Below, one piece after another: positions 27,845 through 38,786 of a stretch of DNA of 64,000 nucleotides. Origin of the DNA: Arthrobacter sp. (GTDB lineage Bacteria > Actinomycetota > Actinomycetes > Actinomycetales > Micrococcaceae). The stretch's first letter is position 1; the number at the start of each line of letters is the position of its first letter. A program made the position numbers and the translations under genes. The DNA lies in the NCBI GenBank assembly GCA_023264815.1, contig JAHFUZ010000011.1, positions 1-64,000 of the forward strand. The letters run 5' to 3'. Below the pieces are notes generated by a model. The model was not told the origin of the DNA. It saw only the letters and a program-made list of their open reading frames with translations, and did not search any database.

Positions 27845-28621
27845 TCAGCGGACGTCGAACCCTGCTTCGCGGATGGCCTGCTTGACCTGGGCCATCATGT
27901 TGTCAGGGCCCCAGTGGAAGATCGAGGCGGCCAGGACGGCGTCGGCCCCGGCGGCTACGGCCGGCGGGAAGTGCGCCGGTTCGCCGGCACCGCCGGAAGC
28001 GATGATGGGTACCTTCACAGCCGCCCGGACCAGGCGGATGAGTTCCAGGTCAAAACCGTCTTTGGTGCCGTCGGCGTCGATGGAGTTCAGCAGGATCTCG
28101 CCGATGCCACGGTCGGCGGCTTCCTTGGCCCACTCGACGGCGTCGATGCCTGTGCCGGTGCGGCCGCCGTGCGTGGTGACTTCAAAGCCCGACGCCGTGG
28201 GCTCGGATCCGGGGCGGGTCCTGCGTGCATCGACGGACAGGACAAGCACCTGGGAACCGAAGTGCCGGCTGATTTCGTTAATGACGTCCGGACGGGCGAC
28301 AGCGGCCGTGTTGATGGAAGCCTTGTCAGCGCCGTAGCGGAGGAGTTTGTCCACCTCGGCCACGCCGCGGACGCCGCCGCCCACGGTCAGCGGGATGAAG
28401 ACTTCCTCGGCGGTCCGGCGGACCACGTCGAACGTGGTTTCGCGGTTCCCCGAGGATGCGGTCACGTCCAGGAACGTGAGTTCATCGGCTCCGGCATTGT
28501 CGTACCGGTGGGCCAGTTCCACGGGGTCCCCTGCGTCGCGAAGGCCCTCGAAATTGATGCCCTTCACAACGCGTCCGGCGTCGACGTCGAGGCAGGGGAT
28601 GACTCGTACAGCTACAGCCAT
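27845..28621 (-). CDS. hisF: imidazole glycerol phosphate synthase cyclase subunit
   Basis: A 258-residue (beta-alpha)8 enzyme that forms imidazole glycerol phosphate and AICAR. Catalytic Asp are in [15 protein letters not shown] and VLSVDARR; phosphate sites [10 protein letters not shown] and [11 protein letters not shown] are intact. The partner glutaminase gene hisH is not in the window. It follows hisG after 59 bp on the same strand. Confidence 0.97.
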   Translation of the reverse strand: MAVAVRVIPCLDVDAGRVVKGINFEGLRDAGDPVELAHRYDNAGADELTFLDVTASSGNRETTFDVVRRTAEEVFIPLTVGGGVRGVAEVDKLLRYGADKASINTAAVARPDVINEISRHFGSQVLVLSVDARRTRPGSEPTASGFEVTTHGGRTGTGIDAVEWAKEAADRGIGEILLNSIDADGTKDGFDLELIRLVRAAVKVPIIASGGAGEPAHFPPAVAAGADAVLAASIFHWGPDNMMAQVKQAIREAGFDVR

Positions 28622-28680
28622 GGGGTACTCCTGGAATTCTTGGGTGGATTCTGCGGCGCGGCCTAATGTGGGCGCAGGGC

Positions 28681-29541
28681 TCAGATGCGGCAGGCGTGGA
28701 TGCTGCTGACCAGGATGGCGCGGGCGCCGAGGTCGTAAAGCTCATCCATGATCCGGTTGGTTTCCTTCTTCGGAACCATGGACCGCACCGCCACCCACTC
28801 GGAATCGCGCAGCGGCGAAACGGTGGGTGACTCCAGCCCGGGAGTCAGCGCCGCGGCCTGCTCTACCAGTTCCTTGCGGATGTCGTAGTCCATCAGCACA
28901 TACTGGCGCGCCACGAGGACGCCCTGCAACCGGCGGATCAGGACGTCAATTTCCTTGGCGGTGCCGTTCGCGGCGCCGCCTTCGCCGGTGCGGCGGATCA
29001 GGACGGCTTCAGACTTGAGGATCGGCTCGCCGAAGATTTCCATTCCGGCTGCCTTGAGAGTGTTTCCCGTTTCCACGACGTCGGCGATGGCGTCGGCGAC
29101 GCCGAGCCGGACGGAGGACTCCACGGCGCCGTCGAGCCGGACCACCTTGGCGTTGATCCCCCGCTCGGCGAGGTACCCGCGAAGCAGGCCGTCGTAGCTG
29201 GTGGCAAGGCGCTTGCCTTCAAGCTGTTCTGCCGAGGCGAAGTCCCCTACGGGCCCGGCGAAACGGAACGTGGAGGCAGCGAACCCCAGCGGCAGCAGCT
29301 CCTCAGCCTCCACCTCAGCATCCAGCAGCAGGTCACGTCCGGTGATGCCGACGTCGAGCGTTCCCCGGCCGACGTAGACGGCGATGTCTCGCGGTCGGAG
29401 GAAGAAGAACTCAATGTCGTTGTCCGGGTCCACCATGACCAGTTCGCGCGAATCACGGCGCTGGCGGTAACCCGCTTCGGACAGCATGGCAGAGGCGGCT
29501 TCGGACAGGGAGCCCTTATTGGGGACTGCTACTCGCAACAT
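28681..29541 (-). CDS. hisG: ATP phosphoribosyltransferase
   Basis: A 286-residue long-form HisG, the first and feedback-controlled step of histidine synthesis. N-terminus [17 protein letters not shown] and the signature around [23 protein letters not shown] are typical; the C-terminal ~80 residues ([19 protein letters not shown]) form the regulatory histidine-binding domain. ATG at 29541 begins the conserved sequence. Confidence 0.97.
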   Translation of the reverse strand: MLRVAVPNKGSLSEAASAMLSEAGYRQRRDSRELVMVDPDNDIEFFFLRPRDIAVYVGRGTLDVGITGRDLLLDAEVEAEELLPLGFAASTFRFAGPVGDFASAEQLEGKRLATSYDGLLRGYLAERGINAKVVRLDGAVESSVRLGVADAIADVVETGNTLKAAGMEIFGEPILKSEAVLIRRTGEGGAANGTAKEIDVLIRRLQGVLVARQYVLMDYDIRKELVEQAAALTPGLESPTVSPLRDSEWVAVRSMVPKKETNRIMDELYDLGARAILVSSIHACRI

Positions 29542-29634
29542 GGGGGTCTTTCTTGAAGAGGGAGGTCTGTTGATCAGGCAAACGGGCCACACAGGCCGCT
29601 GCCGGCAGGGGGAAGCCGCACAGCGCCGCAGTGG

Positions 29635-29898
29635 CTACAGATGCTTGTAGACGTCTTCCAGGGTCAGGCCTTTGGCGAGCATCAGAACCTGCAGATGGTA
29701 GAGCAGCTGGGAAATTTCCTCGGCCGCAGCCTCATCGGATTCGTACTCAGCAGCCATCCAGACTTCGGCTGCTTCCTCCACGACTTTCTTGCCGATGCCG
29801 TGGACTCCGGACTCCAATTCAGCGACGGTGCGGGAGCCTGCCGGGCGGGTGGCTGCCTTCTCACTCAGTTCAGCGAACAGCGTCTCGAAATTCTTCAC
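29635..29898 (-). CDS. hisE: phosphoribosyl-ATP diphosphatase
   Basis: An 87-residue protein hydrolysing phosphoribosyl-ATP, the second step of the pathway. The MazG-like helices carry the metal-binding Glu in [18 protein letters not shown] and [19 protein letters not shown]. It is 93 bp in front of hisG on the same strand, the hisE-hisG pairing common in Actinobacteria, and follows ribH after 95 bp. Confidence 0.96.
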   Translation of the reverse strand: MKNFETLFAELSEKAATRPAGSRTVAELESGVHGIGKKVVEEAAEVWMAAEYESDEAAAEEISQLLYHLQVLMLAKGLTLEDVYKHL

Positions 29899-29993
29899 GC
29901 CCTACAGCCTACTTGCTGCGGGCGTGGGGGCGCCTGTTGGGCGGTTGCATGACGGGCGCGATGTGAGTGAACACACAACGCGCCCGCAGCGCA

Positions 29994-31195
<1,202 letters not shown>

Positions 31196-31205
31196 CGTTA
31201 CTCCT

Positions 31206-31922
31206 CTACTCCGCCCGGGCGTCCGGCCCGGTGTCACTGTCGGCTGGAGCCCCGGCCCCTGCTTCAAGGTAGGCCACCAGATCCTCAATTGAGATCAGGG
31301 GGCACCCATGGTCAGCGGCGAATCCCCGCAGCCCGTCGAGCCGCATCATTTCACCATCGTCGTGCACAACTTCAGCGATGACGCCCACGGGCTCCAGTCC
31401 GGCGAGCCGGCAGAGGTCCACGGCCGCTTCGGTGTGGCCTGGGCGTTCACGCACTCCCCCCTTAACGGCCCGAAGCGGGAAAATATGCCCGGGACGGGTC
31501 ACGGCGGACGGACCGGCGGCTGGGTCCGCCAGGACGCGGGCGGTCAGCGCGCGGTCAGTAGCGGAGATTCCGGTGCTGACGCCAACAGCCGCATCGCAGG
31601 AAACGGTGTATGCCGTGCCCTTGGCGTCCTCATTGACTGCCACCATGGGCGGCAGTGCCAGGACGTCCGCCCGGTCGCCGGCCAGTGGAACGCAGATGAC
31701 GCCGGAGCTGTACCGGATGGTCCATCCCATGAGGGCCGGTGTGGCGTGCTGGGCGGCGAAGATAATGTCGCCTTCGTTTTCGCGGTCCTCGTTGTCAACC
31801 ACCAGCACGGGCCGGCCGGCCGCCATGGCACGGATGGCGTCTTCCACGGGGTCGAGTCCGTGGGTTGTGTCCGGGCGCGGCGTTGCGCTGACGGCCGGCA
31901 CCAGCCGGGCTGTTGCGTTCAT
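31206..31922 (-). CDS. ribB: 3,4-dihydroxy-2-butanone-4-phosphate synthase
   Basis: A 238-residue enzyme making the four-carbon unit of riboflavin from ribulose 5-phosphate. Acidic loop [33 protein letters not shown] and the [15 protein letters not shown] block are complete. The ATG overlaps the ribE stop by four bases. The C-terminal ~20 residues ([15 protein letters not shown]) are a polar tail. Confidence 0.95.
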   Translation of the reverse strand: MNATARLVPAVSATPRPDTTHGLDPVEDAIRAMAAGRPVLVVDNEDRENEGDIIFAAQHATPALMGWTIRYSSGVICVPLAGDRADVLALPPMVAVNEDAKGTAYTVSCDAAVGVSTGISATDRALTARVLADPAAGPSAVTRPGHIFPLRAVKGGVRERPGHTEAAVDLCRLAGLEPVGVIAEVVHDDGEMMRLDGLRGFAADHGCPLISIEDLVAYLEAGAGAPADSDTGPDARAE

Positions 31923-32554
31923 CGTGTTCCTCCGTTTGCTGCGCCGGTGCTGAAGGCCAGCAGGCGTTCGGTGTACTTGGCAAGCACATCCACTTCCAGG
32001 TTGACCCTGCTGCCGGTGGACTTTGCCCCCAGGCCGGTATCAGCCAGCGTGGTGGGGATCAGTCCCACTTCGAACCAGGGTTCAGGTTCGGCAGCCGGGC
32101 TAACGGCCGTCACGGTGAGGGAAACGCCGTCGATGGCGATGGAGCCCTTTTCGGCGATGTAGCGGGCGAGGTTGGCTGGCACCGCGAACCGGAGCCGTTC
32201 CCAGTTGCCGAGGGCTTCACGCTCCACGAGCTGGCCGACGCCGTCCACGTGGCCCTGGACAACGTGGCCGTCCAGTCGTCCGCCCGCCGGGACGCACCGT
32301 TCCAGGTTGACCGAGTCGCCGGCGGCCAGCTCGCCGATGGTGCTGCGGACAAGGGTCTCCCCCATCACGTCGACGCTGAATTCCTTGCCGTCAATCTCCG
32401 TGGCAGTCAGGCAGACGCCGTTGACGGCGATGGATCCGCCGAGGGCCAGGCCGTTGGTGGTTCCCGGGGCGCGGAGCCGCAGGGTTGCGCTGGTATCGCC
32501 GTCACGCTCCACGGACAGGACCTGCCCCTGCTCGGCAATAATTCCGGTAAACAT
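31919..32554 (-). CDS. ribE: riboflavin synthase alpha chain
   Basis: A 211-residue protein that dismutates two lumazines to riboflavin. It starts with the conserved [12 protein letters not shown] and has two lumazine-binding repeats ([11 protein letters not shown] in the first, [11 protein letters not shown] in the second). Its ATG shares a base with the ribD stop (TGATG). Confidence 0.96.
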   Translation of the reverse strand: MFTGIIAEQGQVLSVERDGDTSATLRLRAPGTTNGLALGGSIAVNGVCLTATEIDGKEFSVDVMGETLVRSTIGELAAGDSVNLERCVPAGGRLDGHVVQGHVDGVGQLVEREALGNWERLRFAVPANLARYIAEKGSIAIDGVSLTVTAVSPAAEPEPWFEVGLIPTTLADTGLGAKSTGSRVNLEVDVLAKYTERLLAFSTGAANGGTR

Positions 32555-33669
32555 CAGTAGCCTCCCATGGCTGGTTCCGCGTCAATGCGGGCTGGTTGTG
32601 GTTCCAAAACTTCAAGTGGTTCAGGCCGCAGGTGCAGCCGCAGGTCCCGTCCCAGGGTCAGCACGGCACCGCCGTCGGAGGCGTCCCATTCCCAATGCCG
32701 GGCGTCCGCGAGCGTGGTGATTCCCAGGCCGTTCAGGGCCGGCGTTCCCGAGCCCAGCAGGGTGGGGGCGAGGTAGACGATGAGTTCGTCCACGAGCCCG
32801 GCGGCGAGGAAGGAACTGAGGATGCGTGAGCCGCCTTCCACCATGACGTGGCGGATTCCTGCCGCGTACAGCAGCGACAACGCCTCCTGCGGGTCCCGCG
32901 TGGGCAGGTGGAGGACGTGGCCGTCGGTTCCCCGGACGGCGGCATCCGCCGGGATCTCCCGCAGTCCCATCACGGCGCGCAGCGGCTGCTTGCCTTTCTC
33001 CGCGCCCGACGCGTCACGGGCGGTCAGCCGGGGATTGTCCACCAGGACAGTCTGGGTGCCCACCAGGATGGCGTCGATCCGCCGCCGTAATCCGTGGTTG
33101 TCAGCGAGCGATTCCGGGGACGAAATCCATTGGCTCGTCCCGTCTTCCGCCGCGATCCGGCTGTCCAGTGTCTGGGCGATGTGCAGGGTCACGAAGGGCC
33201 GGTGTGCTGCCACCGCCTGGAACCACTGGCGGTTCAGCTCAAGGGATTCGACGGCGGCGAGACCGCTGCGGACGCGGACTCCTGCTTTCCGAAGGGTTGC
33301 TGCGCCGCCTGCTGCGGTGTCATGCGGATCGTCGACGGCGTACACCACGTCAGCGATGCCGGCGCCAATGATCGCCTGGGTGCAGGGCCCGGTCCGGCCC
33401 TTGTGGTCGCACGGTTCCAGCGTGATGACCATGGTGCATCCGGTCAGGTCCAGCCCGGCCGCGTTGGCCTGGGCAATAGCGTCCGCTTCGGCGTGGGGAG
33501 TCCCGGCGCCCCGGTGATACCCGGTCGCCAGGTGCCGCCCGGCAGCATCAATCACGACGGCGCCCACCAGCGGATTCGCTCCGCGGGGGCCGCGGAGGGC
33601 GGCTTCGAGCGCTGTCTCCATGGCGGCAGTTTCGGCGCTGCTTAATGCCGTGACGTTGTCGGTGGCCAT
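32554..33669 (-). CDS. ribD: bifunctional riboflavin deaminase/reductase
   Basis: A 371-residue two-domain enzyme. The N-terminal deaminase has the zinc motif HAEADAI and EPCDHKGRTGPC; the C-terminal reductase shows VTLHIAQTLDSRIA and MVEGGSRILSSFLAAGLVDE. It is the first enzyme gene after the FMN riboswitch. ATG at 33669 with AGGTGG seven bases upstream; that site lies inside a small leader ORF whose stop overlaps this ATG (TGATG). Confidence 0.95.
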   Translation of the reverse strand: MATDNVTALSSAETAAMETALEAALRGPRGANPLVGAVVIDAAGRHLATGYHRGAGTPHAEADAIAQANAAGLDLTGCTMVITLEPCDHKGRTGPCTQAIIGAGIADVVYAVDDPHDTAAGGAATLRKAGVRVRSGLAAVESLELNRQWFQAVAAHRPFVTLHIAQTLDSRIAAEDGTSQWISSPESLADNHGLRRRIDAILVGTQTVLVDNPRLTARDASGAEKGKQPLRAVMGLREIPADAAVRGTDGHVLHLPTRDPQEALSLLYAAGIRHVMVEGGSRILSSFLAAGLVDELIVYLAPTLLGSGTPALNGLGITTLADARHWEWDASDGGAVLTLGRDLRLHLRPEPLEVLEPQPARIDAEPAMGGY

Positions 33670-33749
33670 CAGGCAGCCACCTGGCAGGTGGCGTCGGCGT
33701 CCAGTCCAAAGGACAGCCTGGCTTCGAAGAGCCATCGCAAGGGGTTCAT
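33669..33749 (-). CDS. 26-residue leader ORF coupled to ribD
   Basis: An ATG at 33749 with GGAAGGA about ten bases upstream opens 26 codons (starting MNPLRWLFEARLSFGLD) and ends in a TGA that overlaps the ribD ATG. So ribosomes finishing the leader could start ribD directly. The peptide has a short amphipathic beginning but no known domain. It lies after the FMN riboswitch and its start is inside the loop of an inverted repeat (33729-33738 with 33780-33789). Translation is likely from the site and junction but not proven. Confidence 0.5.
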   Translation of the reverse strand: MNPLRWLFEARLSFGLDADATCQVAA

Positions 33750-33789
33750 GTGTGTGTGTCGTTCCTTCCCTCTAGAACCGCGATGGCTC
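33729..33789 (-). promoter_or_regulatory. hairpin enclosing the leader-ORF start
   Basis: Ten-base arms, GAGCCATCGC at 33789-33780 and GCGATGGCTC at 33738-33729 in RNA order, extended by two G-U pairs. The 41-base loop holds the ribosome site and start codon of the leader ORF. It may be part of the expression platform of the FMN riboswitch. Confidence 0.4.
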
Positions 33790-33845
33790 CGGGGGTATAC
33801 GACAGCAGAAGACGCGGCGCCACGGTGACGCCACAGATACAGCTG

Positions 33846-33997
33846 TACGTGCTTCTCTCATCCAGACTTTAACTGTCGGTACCGGAATTTCACCGGTTCA
33901 ACCGTCCGCCGGTCCCTCCCTGGTCAGGGAAAGCGCCGGCTCGCGGGTCGCGGACTATCACCGCCGGTTCGGACTTACACCGACCCCGGAGCACGTA
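33846..33997 (-). ncRNA. FMN riboswitch (RFN element)
   Basis: Reading on the minus strand, the closing stem is TACGTGC / GCACGTA. Inside are the conserved blocks GGGGTCGGTGTAAGTCCG, ACCGGCGGT with ATAGTCCGCGACC, GACCGGTGAAATTCCGG-like (here AACCGGTGAAATTCCGGTA) and AGTCTGGATGAGAGAAG. This is the standard RFN order. When FMN binds, expression of the downstream rib genes falls. The six rib/leader genes on the same strand follow directly. There is no clear terminator with a T-run before ribD, so control is probably at translation. Confidence 0.92.
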
Positions 33998-34038
33998 TTG
34001 TGTGTTGCTATTGTGCCATAACCAAACAGGCGCCCAGA

Positions 34039-34719
34039 CTATTCCGCTGACCCGCTGCGTAACTTTAAGCTGCCGGCTTCACGAAGGCGTCCGATGGCTG
34101 CGCCCGGATCCTCCGCACCGTAAACCGCGGAGCCTGCGACGAACACATTCGCCCCTGCCTCGGCCGCCCGGAGGATGGTTTCCTCGGTGATGCCGCCGTC
34201 CACCTGGAGGGCAACGTCGAGCCCGGAGCCGTCAATGGCGGCGCGGGCACGGCGGATCTTGGGCAGGGTCAGCTCGAGGAACGCCTGGCCGCCGAAGCCC
34301 GGCTCCACGGTCATGATCAGCAGCATGTCCAGTTCGTCGAGCATGTCCAGGTACGGCTCCACGGCGGTGGCGGGCCGCAGCGCCATGCCAGCCTTGGATC
34401 CCCTGGCCCGCAGTTCCCTGGCCAGCTTGACCGGTGCGATGGATGCCTCGGCGTGGAAGGTCACCGACGCCAGCCCGGCGTCGGCGAATCCGGGCGCCCA
34501 GCGATCGGCGTCGGAGATCATCAGGTGGGCATCCAACGGGACGGGGCTGACAGCCTGGATCCGCTGGACCACGGGCAGGCCGATGGTGAGGTTGGGGACA
34601 AAATGGTTGTCCATCACATCCACGTGGACGGCGTCGGCGTTGCTGATCCGCTGCAGTTCAGCCTCGAGGTTGACGAAGTCGGCGGACAGGATGCTCGGGT
34701 TGATGCAGCATTGCGGCAT
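34039..34719 (-). CDS. rpe: ribulose-phosphate 3-epimerase
   Basis: A 226-residue TIM barrel interconverting ribulose 5-phosphate and xylulose 5-phosphate, which also supplies the substrate of RibB. N-terminus [15 protein letters not shown], metal ligands in [15 protein letters not shown] and HAEAS, and the [12 protein letters not shown] signature are intact. It lies upstream of the riboswitch and may share the transcript of rsmB-fmt-def. Confidence 0.97.
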   Translation of the reverse strand: MPQCCINPSILSADFVNLEAELQRISNADAVHVDVMDNHFVPNLTIGLPVVQRIQAVSPVPLDAHLMISDADRWAPGFADAGLASVTFHAEASIAPVKLARELRARGSKAGMALRPATAVEPYLDMLDELDMLLIMTVEPGFGGQAFLELTLPKIRRARAAIDGSGLDVALQVDGGITEETILRAAEAGANVFVAGSAVYGAEDPGAAIGRLREAGSLKLRSGSAE

Positions 34720-34737
34720 GGGTGAACCTTTCAGGGG

Positions 34738-36300
34738 TCAGGCCTTCTTGCGGATGAGGGCCAGGAACATGGCATCGGTCTGGTGGATGTGCGGCCAGAG
34801 CTGGGCGGTGGAGTCGTGGCCGGCGCCCAGGTTGCCGGTGAGGCTCACGCTGTCCAGCGCTGCCCCGGCATCCAGCAGCTCCAGGTCATCGCGCTTCCGG
34901 AGCACGTCACTGACCACAGCGGTAGTCTCGGCCGGGTGCGGCGAGCATGTCACATAGGCCACGACCCCGCCGGGACGCACAGCGTCCAGCGCGGATTTGA
35001 GCAGGGCACGCTGCAGCGGGCCCAGATCGGCCAGGTCCTTGGGTGTACGGCGCCAGCGGGACTCCGGCCGGCGGCGAAGGGCTCCGAGGCCGCTGCAGGG
35101 AACATCCACCAGGACACGGTCGAAAGCCTCGGGCTGTTCAGTGCCTACCTCGCGGCCGTCGCCCGTCCGGACCTGCCAGATATCCTTGGGCACTGCGGAG
35201 AGGGCCTGGCTGACGAGCTTGGCCCGGTGCGGCGCCGGCTCATTGGCGAGCAGCGTGGCACCCTGTTCGTTGGCCAGGGCACCGAGCAGGGCAGCCTTGC
35301 CGCCGGGACCGGCGCACAGATCCAGCCAGGCTTCGTCAGCGGCACCGGCCCCCGCCGGACGGGGGCCCAGGTCCACAGCAGCCATGGCACGGGCCACGAG
35401 CTGCGAGCCAACATCCTGGACGCGCGTGCTGCCGTCCCGCACCGAGGCAAGCCGGCCGAGGTCTCCGCCGCTGGAGAGCGCGGACCCTTCCACGAGTTCA
35501 CCCGGCGTGGCCCCGTTTTCCAGGGCTTCGTCCAGGCTGCCCAGGCCCGGCAGCGCCACCAGGTTGACCACCGGCGCGGCGTTGTCGGCTTCCAGGAGGT
35601 CGTTGATTTCCGTGGCGGACCGTCCGTGTGCCACCAGCGACTGGCGCATGGCCCGGACAATCCATTCCGGGTGGGCGTAGCGGATGGACGCGATCTTGGT
35701 TTCGTCGCTTTCGCCCGCAACCAGGAGTTCCAGCCACTCGTCCAGGGTGTGTGCCGTGACCTTGCGCAGTACCGCATTGATCAGGGCGGACGGGCCGGCG
35801 CCAATCACAGCGCGGGCCAGGCCGACGGTCTGGTCCAGGGCCGCGTGTGCCGGAACGCGCATGGCCAGCAGCTGATGGGCCCCGATCCGCAGGGCGTCGA
35901 GAATGGCGGGGTCGAGCTGGTCCAGCGGGCGGTCAACGCAGCGGGCCAGGACGGCGTCGTACGTGCCCTGCCCGCGCAGGGCGCCGTAGCTCAGTTCCGT
36001 GGCAAACCCGGCGTCCCGCTTGTCGAGGCCATGATGCCGGATGCGGGACGGAAGCACCAGGTTGGCATAGGCGTCCTCGGCAGCCACTGCCCGCAGGACT
36101 TCAAAGGCAACCAGGCGTGCGGGATCTGCCCGCCGGGTGCGCTGCGCGGGGGCATTTTCGGTAAAGCTCTTCTGGGTGCTTCGGTTCCGCTCGCGGCCCT
36201 GGGCGTTGCGCCTGCTTGCATCGCGGGGTCCGCCCTTGCCGCGGCCGCTTCCGCTGCCACCCCTGCTACGGCCGCCTGCATTACCGCCGGACTCGCTCAT
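34738..36300 (-). CDS. rsmB: 16S rRNA m5C967 methyltransferase
   Basis: A 520-residue RNA methyltransferase. After a disordered, Gly/Arg/Ser-rich N-terminus of about 60 residues comes a NusB-like RNA-binding domain (ELSYGALRGQGTYDAVL) and a SAM-binding domain: LDLCAGPGGKAALL, the catalytic VDVPCSGLGALRRRPE and YVTCSPHPAET with the second cysteine. Its ATG overlaps the fmt stop (ATGA). The basic N-terminus is not in the E. coli enzyme. Confidence 0.93.
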   Translation of the reverse strand: MSESGGNAGGRSRGGSGSGRGKGGPRDASRRNAQGRERNRSTQKSFTENAPAQRTRRADPARLVAFEVLRAVAAEDAYANLVLPSRIRHHGLDKRDAGFATELSYGALRGQGTYDAVLARCVDRPLDQLDPAILDALRIGAHQLLAMRVPAHAALDQTVGLARAVIGAGPSALINAVLRKVTAHTLDEWLELLVAGESDETKIASIRYAHPEWIVRAMRQSLVAHGRSATEINDLLEADNAAPVVNLVALPGLGSLDEALENGATPGELVEGSALSSGGDLGRLASVRDGSTRVQDVGSQLVARAMAAVDLGPRPAGAGAADEAWLDLCAGPGGKAALLGALANEQGATLLANEPAPHRAKLVSQALSAVPKDIWQVRTGDGREVGTEQPEAFDRVLVDVPCSGLGALRRRPESRWRRTPKDLADLGPLQRALLKSALDAVRPGGVVAYVTCSPHPAETTAVVSDVLRKRDDLELLDAGAALDSVSLTGNLGAGHDSTAQLWPHIHQTDAMFLALIRKKA

Positions 36301-37217
36301 TCGAACACCAAACTTTCACGTGTTGCCATGCCGCGCGCCCAATCGGCCGCGGCCATCATTTTCTTGCCGGCCGGCTGGATCCCCGTCAGCTCCACCGCGT
36401 GGGAGCCGGTGCCCACCAGCACGCTTCTTCCTTCGAGAACCACCGCGCCGGGCGCCAGCCCGGAATTGTCAGGCCGGAGCCGGACCGGCTCCAGCTTGAC
36501 GCGCTGGCCATCCAGGGTGGTCCAGGCGCCGGGCTCGGGAGTGACGCCCCGGGCCCGCCTGTTGACAGCCAGTGCCGGCTGCTTCCAGTCGAGCCGGCCG
36601 TCATCGAGGGTGAGTTTGGGGGCCAGCGATATCTCCCCGGACTGCGGCCGGGGCGCCGCTCTGCCGGTTTCCACGGCAGACAGGGTCTGGGAGAGCAGGA
36701 CGGCCCCGCTGTGGGACAGCCGCTCCAGCAGGGCGCCTGCGGTGTCGTCCTGTGTGACGCTTTCGGTGAGTGTCCCGAAGACGGGTCCGGTGTCCAGCCC
36801 TTCTTCCAAAAGGAAGGTCACGGCGCCGGTGACGTCATCGCCGGCTATGACGGCCCGCTGCACGGGTGCCGCGCCGCGCCAGGCGGGCAGGAGGGAGAAG
36901 TGCAGGTTGATCCAGCCGTGCGGGGGAACGTCAAGCGCGGCCCGGGGAATCAGCCCCCCGTACGCCACGATGGCAGCGACATCCGGCCTGGCCGCGGCGA
37001 TTTGCGCCGTGACGGAGTCATCCACCCGGGTGGCCCTGATGATGTCGATCCCCAGCTCAACGGCGCGGGCAGCAACGGGCGACGGCGTCAGCACGCGTTT
37101 GCGGCCTATCGGCGCGTCCGGGCGGGTCAGGACCGCGACCACGTCAAAGCCGGCACTGACCAGGGCATCCAACGACGGGACGGCTACGGCCGGGGTGCCG
37201 GCAAAAAGTACCCTCAT
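36297..37217 (-). CDS. fmt: methionyl-tRNA formyltransferase
   Basis: A 306-residue enzyme that formylates initiator Met-tRNA. N-terminal MRVLFAGTPAVAVPSL and the folate/catalytic region NLHFSLLPAWRGAAPVQRA are typical; the C-terminal domain binds tRNA. Both ends overlap neighbours by ATGA, def upstream and rsmB downstream, the usual def-fmt-rsmB translation operon. Confidence 0.97.
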   Translation of the reverse strand: MRVLFAGTPAVAVPSLDALVSAGFDVVAVLTRPDAPIGRKRVLTPSPVAARAVELGIDIIRATRVDDSVTAQIAAARPDVAAIVAYGGLIPRAALDVPPHGWINLHFSLLPAWRGAAPVQRAVIAGDDVTGAVTFLLEEGLDTGPVFGTLTESVTQDDTAGALLERLSHSGAVLLSQTLSAVETGRAAPRPQSGEISLAPKLTLDDGRLDWKQPALAVNRRARGVTPEPGAWTTLDGQRVKLEPVRLRPDNSGLAPGAVVLEGRSVLVGTGSHAVELTGIQPAGKKMMAAADWARGMATRESLVFE

Positions 37218-37822
37218 GAGGTGGCGCCGCCACCGAAACTGGACCCGGAGGGGTTCGCACCGCCAAAGCTGGCACCACCAAAACTGGACCCGACCGTTTT
37301 GGCGCGTTTCGCCGTCGTGCGTTCCGTGATGGCGTCATAGTTCGCGTTGCGGATGGAACGCAGTGCGGCCTTTCGGTCCTCCCCTTCGAGGCGGTCCGTA
37401 TAGAGGATGCCATCCAGGTGGTCGGTCTCGTGCTGGAAGCAGCGGGCCAGCATGCCTTCGCCTTCGATGGTGACGGGGTTTCCGTGCAGGTCCACGCCGG
37501 TGACCCTGGTTGCCCTGAACCGGCGGACGGGGAATCCCAGCCCCGGGATGGAGAGGCAGCCTTCCACCTGGTCGGGCTGGTAGTCGTCACTGTTTTCCAG
37601 GACCGGGTTGATAACGTGCCCGTCGACGCCACCCACACGGTAGGTAAAGACCCGCTTACTCACACCGATCTGCGGGGCGGCGAGTCCTGCGCCGTCCACG
37701 TCCTCCATGGTTTCGGTCATGTCCGCCACGAGCTTTGCGAGCTCAGGCCCGAATTCCGTCACAGGATCGGCCACTGTGCGGAGCACGGGATCTCCAATGA
37801 TGCGGATATTCAGAATGGCCAT
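37214..37822 (-). CDS. def: peptide deformylase with Gly/Ser-rich tail
   Basis: A 202-residue metalloenzyme removing the formyl group from new proteins. The three motifs are present: GAGLAAPQIGV (here DGAGLAAPQIGVS), EGCLSIPG and QHETDHLDG. The last ~25 residues are a repeat-like tail (GSSFGGASFGGA, then SGSSFGGG) with three FGG units, which most deformylases lack. Overlaps fmt by ATGA. Confidence 0.95.
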   Translation of the reverse strand: MAILNIRIIGDPVLRTVADPVTEFGPELAKLVADMTETMEDVDGAGLAAPQIGVSKRVFTYRVGGVDGHVINPVLENSDDYQPDQVEGCLSIPGLGFPVRRFRATRVTGVDLHGNPVTIEGEGMLARCFQHETDHLDGILYTDRLEGEDRKAALRSIRNANYDAITERTTAKRAKTVGSSFGGASFGGANPSGSSFGGGATS

Positions 37823-37882
37823 CTGTTGTCTTTCCTCACGGTGGGCGTTGGCGAACCTATCCAGTTTAGGTGCAGGGGCCGG

Positions 37883-38743
37883 CTAGGCGGTGCGGGCGTG
37901 CGCCGAAGGGGGCGGAGCTACCGGAAGGAGGGCCGTGCCTGCGGCCAGGGTGTCCGCGGAGAGTTCCCAGACGCGCCGCAGGGCGCAGAACTTCCACCAG
38001 TGATGTTTCAGTACGTCCGGATTGGCCCGGACGGGCCGGACCTCCGTTTCGCCGATGGCCACGGCCAGGAGCAGCGGGTTTTCGCCGTGTTTCCAGGGCT
38101 CCCATTCGCCGGCAACGGGGTCCACCAGGCTTTCTTCGGCTTTCATCCCGGCCACGAGCTGCATTACCACCTTGTCATCCAGCGGCTTGACGGTGCCGTC
38201 GCGCGTGGTGCCCTTGGTCTTGTAGTCGATGAGGCATATTCGTCCATTGATGCGCGCCACGAGGTCCAGCGTCCCGGCGTAGCCCACCGATTTGTTCCAG
38301 ACGGTGATCTCCGGGGCGATGGGTTCAACGTCGTAGAGGTCCCACCACTCGTCGAAGCGGAGCGCAAAGGCTTCCTCGCCGTTTGCTGCCAGGGCCTCTC
38401 GTGTCTCCTTCATGGCATGGGGCCGCCCCAGCGCCCGGAGCGCAACCTGCTCACAGTAGTTGTGGACGCGGTCACCACGCTTGGCGGCGTCATCGCGGTA
38501 CGTCTCGGCCGCTCTTGAGGCACGGTTGACGGCCTGCCGGATTTTCGCCGGGCTGCCCAGGGAGTCGGCGAGCAGCGGATCCTTGGCCAGGCTGCTGGCA
38601 CCCATGTAACCGAACCAGCCGTCCAGCCCATGCGGCTGCTGGCCGATCACGGTGGTGATGGACGGAACGGAGAACTGTTCGGAGGTGGACCGCGCGTACA
38701 TACGGCCGTATTCCGTGGCGTGGGCAAGGAGTGGATCAGTCAT
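37883..38743 (-). CDS. PD-(D/E)XK nuclease-like protein
   Basis: A 286-residue protein. The RecB/Cas4-type nuclease core is visible: a Glu in EAPEITVWN-like IAPEITVWN, GYAGTLDLVARING with the Asp, and ICLIDYKTKGT with the D-x-K pair. The N-terminus (VPSITTVIGQQP) resembles phage exonucleases of this clan. No helicase or CRISPR partner is nearby, and an orphan housekeeping role is possible. It ends 60 bp before def on the same strand. Confidence 0.7.
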   Translation of the reverse strand: MTDPLLAHATEYGRMYARSTSEQFSVPSITTVIGQQPHGLDGWFGYMGASSLAKDPLLADSLGSPAKIRQAVNRASRAAETYRDDAAKRGDRVHNYCEQVALRALGRPHAMKETREALAANGEEAFALRFDEWWDLYDVEPIAPEITVWNKSVGYAGTLDLVARINGRICLIDYKTKGTTRDGTVKPLDDKVVMQLVAGMKAEESLVDPVAGEWEPWKHGENPLLLAVAIGETEVRPVRANPDVLKHHWWKFCALRRVWELSADTLAAGTALLPVAPPPSAHARTA

Positions 38744-38786
38744 ACAACGACTCTTTCACAAGGGACTGACAAAAAGGGGGGCGCAC

